A stretch of 6,356 nucleotides of DNA from Paenibacillus sp. (GTDB lineage Bacteria > Bacillota > Bacilli > Paenibacillales > Paenibacillaceae): assembly GCA_029256665.1 (NCBI GenBank), contig JAQSXN010000242.1:1-6356 (forward strand), in the 5' to 3' direction. How positions within the stretch are numbered: position 1 is the stretch's first letter; each line of letters begins with the position of its first letter. The notes under the pieces were generated by a model. The model made no database searches. It had not been told where the DNA came from and saw only the letters and a program-made list of their open reading frames with translations. The position numbers and the translations under genes are program-made. Positions 4,181 to 6,356 of the stretch are shown one piece after another.

Positions 4181-6356
4181 CTACCGCTCCAGCATCCTCA
4201 ACAACAGCGTTACGGCTTCCGCTCGCGTCGCCGCGGCGTTAGGCTCGAAGCGGTTCGCCCCTCGTCCTTCGAGGATGCCCATGGCGGAAGCCGTTGATAC
4301 GGCCGATCTCGCCCACTCGGGTATATCCGTGCTATCCGCGAACGCCGGAGGGCCGGCCAAGCCGCCATCTTTAGAATAGGCGCGCAGCAGCATAACGATC
4401 ATTTCGGCACGATTAATCGCAGCGCTAGGTCGCAGCGTTCCGTCCTCGTAGCCTTGCAGAATGCCGGCCTGCACGGCCGCGGCGATATCGCCCTCGGCCC
4501 AAGACGGAATGTCCGAACGATCCGCGAAATCCATGTTTGCCGCGGCGGCGTCCAACTTCAACGCTCTTGCCAGCATGATCGCAAATTGCATACGGGTCAT
4601 GGTCTCGTCGGGGCGGAAGCTTCCGTCCGGATAGCCGGTTACGATGCCGCGCTTTGCGGCATCCCCAATGGCTTCCCGGCCCCAATGATGTCCGGTGTCC
4701 GTGAAACTAGACTCCTCTGAAGGCAAGTGGCTGGGGCTTGCGGTCGCGGGAGGCGATGGCGATTCCGTCGGCGCAGGCGTCGGGCTTGGCGCAGGACTCG
4801 GCGTCGGCGTCGGCTCCCAATGAGCGCCGCCGTTTGAGGCCGGACGTTCCACGGCGATGGAATACAATTTGCTCTTGCCGGATGGCATCCTCGCTTCGAC
4901 GAGAATATAGCTGCCGTCCGAAGCGATAGCCAGCGCCGCGCTTGCTTGGCCGCTCGCTACCGTTTGACGCTGGTGGCCGTCCACGCTGACTTCGATCAAA
5001 GTTCCGTTGCTAAGCGCAGTCGGCACAAGCGTCAGGTTGGTTACGCCGAATGGCAGCGTAACCTCATAATACGCGATGTCTTTATCGAAGCCGGTCAACA
5101 GCGCATCGGTGCCCGATTTCAGCTCCAGCGCGCGAAGTCCCGGGGCGCCTTCCGAAGAAGGCGGCTTTAAACCGGCGTTGGGTCCGACGTCGGCTGCCGT
5201 CAGAGGTCGTCTGGTTATAGCGGTTCCCGTCTTGTATTCATCGGCGCCCACGTCGCTTCCGCCGAAGCGGGGCTGCCCGTCCATATCTTCCTCCCATGCG
5301 AGATATGGCGCCTTGGCTGCGTCGATGGCCGGACTGAAAGCCGATAGGCGAATCAAGCCGTCCGCGCTGCGCACGAGCTTCAATTCCTTGTTCTCGAACC
5401 CGCCAAGAATGGCGTTATTACTCGCCGGGACGGCCGTCCCTTCAATCAAGTTGCCGGCATAGATCGGACGTTCATGGGCAGGCAGGGCTTGAACCGCGCT
5501 GGTCTCGTTAAAGATCGTACCTGCGTTGCTGAAGATCAGATTGTTGTACACCTTCGCGCCAACCGGCTGATAAGTTCGGCCGCCAAGGCTGATCGCTTGC
5601 GTGTTGTTGCCGACGTTCACGATCGTATTGTTGAATATCTGCACGTTATACGGACGCCAGTGGCCGCGAAGCAGCTCCGTCCTCATTTCCGGCGCAAGAC
5701 TGTTCAGCTCGGCCGTCTGCTCCGGGGATCCCCAGCGGACCGTAGGGTTCGTGCCGCCATCCGGGCCCGCGTCGTGGGAGCCGCCGTCAAGCCGGATGAT
5801 CCGATCGGTCAGTCCTTCCATGTAGTTGTTGTATATTTTGTGGTCATTGCCGTAAATGCGGAAGCCGCTCAGTCCGGGCGTCACGCCGTCGCCGAAGAAG
5901 AAATTGCCGTAGAAGCTGTTCCGATGCCCATGCCGCGCGACGAAGCCGCCGTAGCTATTGCGGATCGTGTTGTACCGGATGACGTTGTCGCTGCTTTTCA
6001 CCGAGATGATTTCGTCCTCTCCGTCAAAGCTTTCGAACAGATTATATTGGATCGTCGCAAAGCCGGACGATAACGAAAGGCTGGACAATCCCAGGCGGAT
6101 CGCCTCCAGGCCGTTGCTGACGCGCGGGCCGATGCCGTGGAAGCGATTATATTCGATGACGTCGTACTGCGAAATGTTTTGCCCCGAATGGCCGGCCCCG
6201 TCGTAAATCACGACCGCGCCGAACCCTTTTTTGGGCCCGATCTCGTTGTAGGCCAGGCGGTTATGGCTGCTCTCTCCCTCGACCCGAATGTAATGGCGGT
6301 GGGTTCCGTTGCTCGTCAGCAGCGATCGATCGTCATAAGGAGTCGGCCCTTCGTAG
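4181..6356 (-). CDS. Surface-anchored PL6-family polysaccharide lyase (alginate lyase/chondroitinase B-like) with cadherin-like and three SLH domains, N-terminus beyond window
   Basis: The frame is open to the right edge, giving 724 visible residues; the GTG at 6211 is internal. Visible residues 1 to about 375 are a right-handed beta-helix with many Asn-Asn turns. The PL6 active site is clear in EDEIISVKSS and VARHGHRN. The catalytic Lys (codon 5996-5998) and Arg (codon 5933-5935) are 21 residues apart, and the calcium-ligand Glu pair lies 7 and 5 residues before the Lys, the same spacing as K250/R271/E243/E245 of Pedobacter chondroitinase B. The Asn of NGLEAIRLG probably matches the third ligand. 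The helix ends at DMDGQPRFGGSDVGADEY. A cadherin-like beta-sandwich follows (about 4847-5140), then a Pro/Ser/Thr linker (4712-4843) and three SLH repeats (about 4547-4708, 4370-4534, 4184-4348). The enzyme should cleave uronate-containing polysaccharide by beta-elimination outside the cell while held to the wall. Alginate versus dermatan sulfate cannot be decided from this part. A signal peptide is expected beyond the edge. Confidence 0.93.
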   Translation of the reverse strand, partial: YEGPTPYDDRSLLTSNGTHRHYIRVEGESSHNRLAYNEIGPKKGFGAVVIYDGAGHSGQNISQYDVIEYNRFHGIGPRVSNGLEAIRLGLSSLSLSSGFATIQYNLFESFDGEDEIISVKSSDNVIRYNTIRNSYGGFVARHGHRNSFYGNFFFGDGVTPGLSGFRIYGNDHKIYNNYMEGLTDRIIRLDGGSHDAGPDGGTNPTVRWGSPEQTAELNSLAPEMRTELLRGHWRPYNVQIFNNTIVNVGNNTQAISLGGRTYQPVGAKVYNNLIFSNAGTIFNETSAVQALPAHERPIYAGNLIEGTAVPASNNAILGGFENKELKLVRSADGLIRLSAFSPAIDAAKAPYLAWEEDMDGQPRFGGSDVGADEYKTGTAITRRPLTAADVGPNAGLKPPSSEGAPGLRALELKSGTDALLTGFDKDIAYYEVTLPFGVTNLTLVPTALSNGTLIEVSVDGHQRQTVASGQASAALAIASDGSYILVEARMPSGKSKLYSIAVERPASNGGAHWEPTPTPSPAPSPTPAPTESPSPPATASPSHLPSEESSFTDTGHHWGREAIGDAAKRGIVTGYPDGSFRPDETMTRMQFAIMLARALKLDAAAANMDFADRSDIPSWAEGDIAAAVQAGILQGYEDGTLRPSAAINRAEMIVMLLRAYSKDGGLAGPPAFADSTDIPEWARSAVSTASAMGILEGRGANRFEPNAAATRAEAVTLLLRMLER
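4769..4813 (-). repeat. Low-complexity PTP/PSP-encoding tract in the lyase linker
   Basis: Codons for a PTPTPSPAPSPTPAP run form an imperfect short-period, GC-rich repeat. It encodes the extended wall-spanning linker between the cadherin-like domain and the SLH anchor. Such tracts often vary in length between strains. Confidence 0.8.

Noticed and set aside
5474..6073. 199-codon open frame on the plus strand
   Set aside because: It is antisense to the well-supported PL6 lyase, has no recognisable domain, and is explained by the GC-rich codon pattern of the lyase.
6209..6211. GTG as the start of the lyase
   Set aside because: The frame stays open for 48 more codons to the window edge with matching beta-helix sequence (for example HRHYIRVEG and NRLAYNEIG), so the true start lies beyond the window.

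Overview
The window looks like chromosome of an endospore-forming Firmicute of the Paenibacillaceae (Paenibacillus, Cohnella or a close relative). This rests on the strong AGGAGG-type ribosome binding sites, the moderate GC content, and a secreted polysaccharide lyase carrying three C-terminal S-layer homology (SLH) domains, a typical Paenibacillus architecture. There are no tRNA or rRNA genes, CRISPR arrays, insertion sequences or phage genes. The genus is inferred from style and has not been proven.

Layout, left to right. (1) Positions 1-303, plus strand: the 3' part of an HxlR-family winged-helix regulator whose start lies outside the window. (2) Positions 363-1436, minus strand: a short-chain dehydrogenase/reductase resembling the plant progesterone 5-beta-reductase/iridoid synthase (PRISE) group. 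It converges on the HxlR gene across a shared bidirectional terminator at 309-341. (3) Positions 1453-1819: a spacer of about 370 bp with no credible gene. It holds a 19-bp tandem direct repeat with ACTTTAAAGT/ACTTGAAAGT dyads just upstream of the reductase, a good candidate HxlR-type operator, and probable divergent promoters. (4) Positions 1820-4077, plus strand: a two-gene operon of a SRPBCC/AHSA1-like protein followed 23 bp later by a 584-residue fusion of a GrpB (UPF0157) nucleotidyltransferase-fold domain to a long ankyrin-repeat array. (5) Positions 4114-4160: a strong bidirectional terminator with a perfect 16-bp stem. (6) Positions 4181-6356, minus strand: a large surface-anchored PL6-type polysaccharide lyase (alginate lyase/chondroitinase B family). 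It is open through the right edge, so its N-terminus is missing.

How the parts may work together. The HxlR regulator and the reductase are probably one inducible pair: HxlR proteins often sense electrophiles or redox stress and control a neighbouring reductase, and the tandem repeat sits where the reductase promoter should be. The SRPBCC and GrpB-ankyrin genes are co-transcribed but have no obvious shared pathway. The lyase is a separate unit for polysaccharide use at the cell surface. The most unusual items are the GrpB-ankyrin fusion, the apparent loss of the catalytic tyrosine motif in the PRISE-like reductase, and the tandem operator-like repeat. None of these is proof of a new system.
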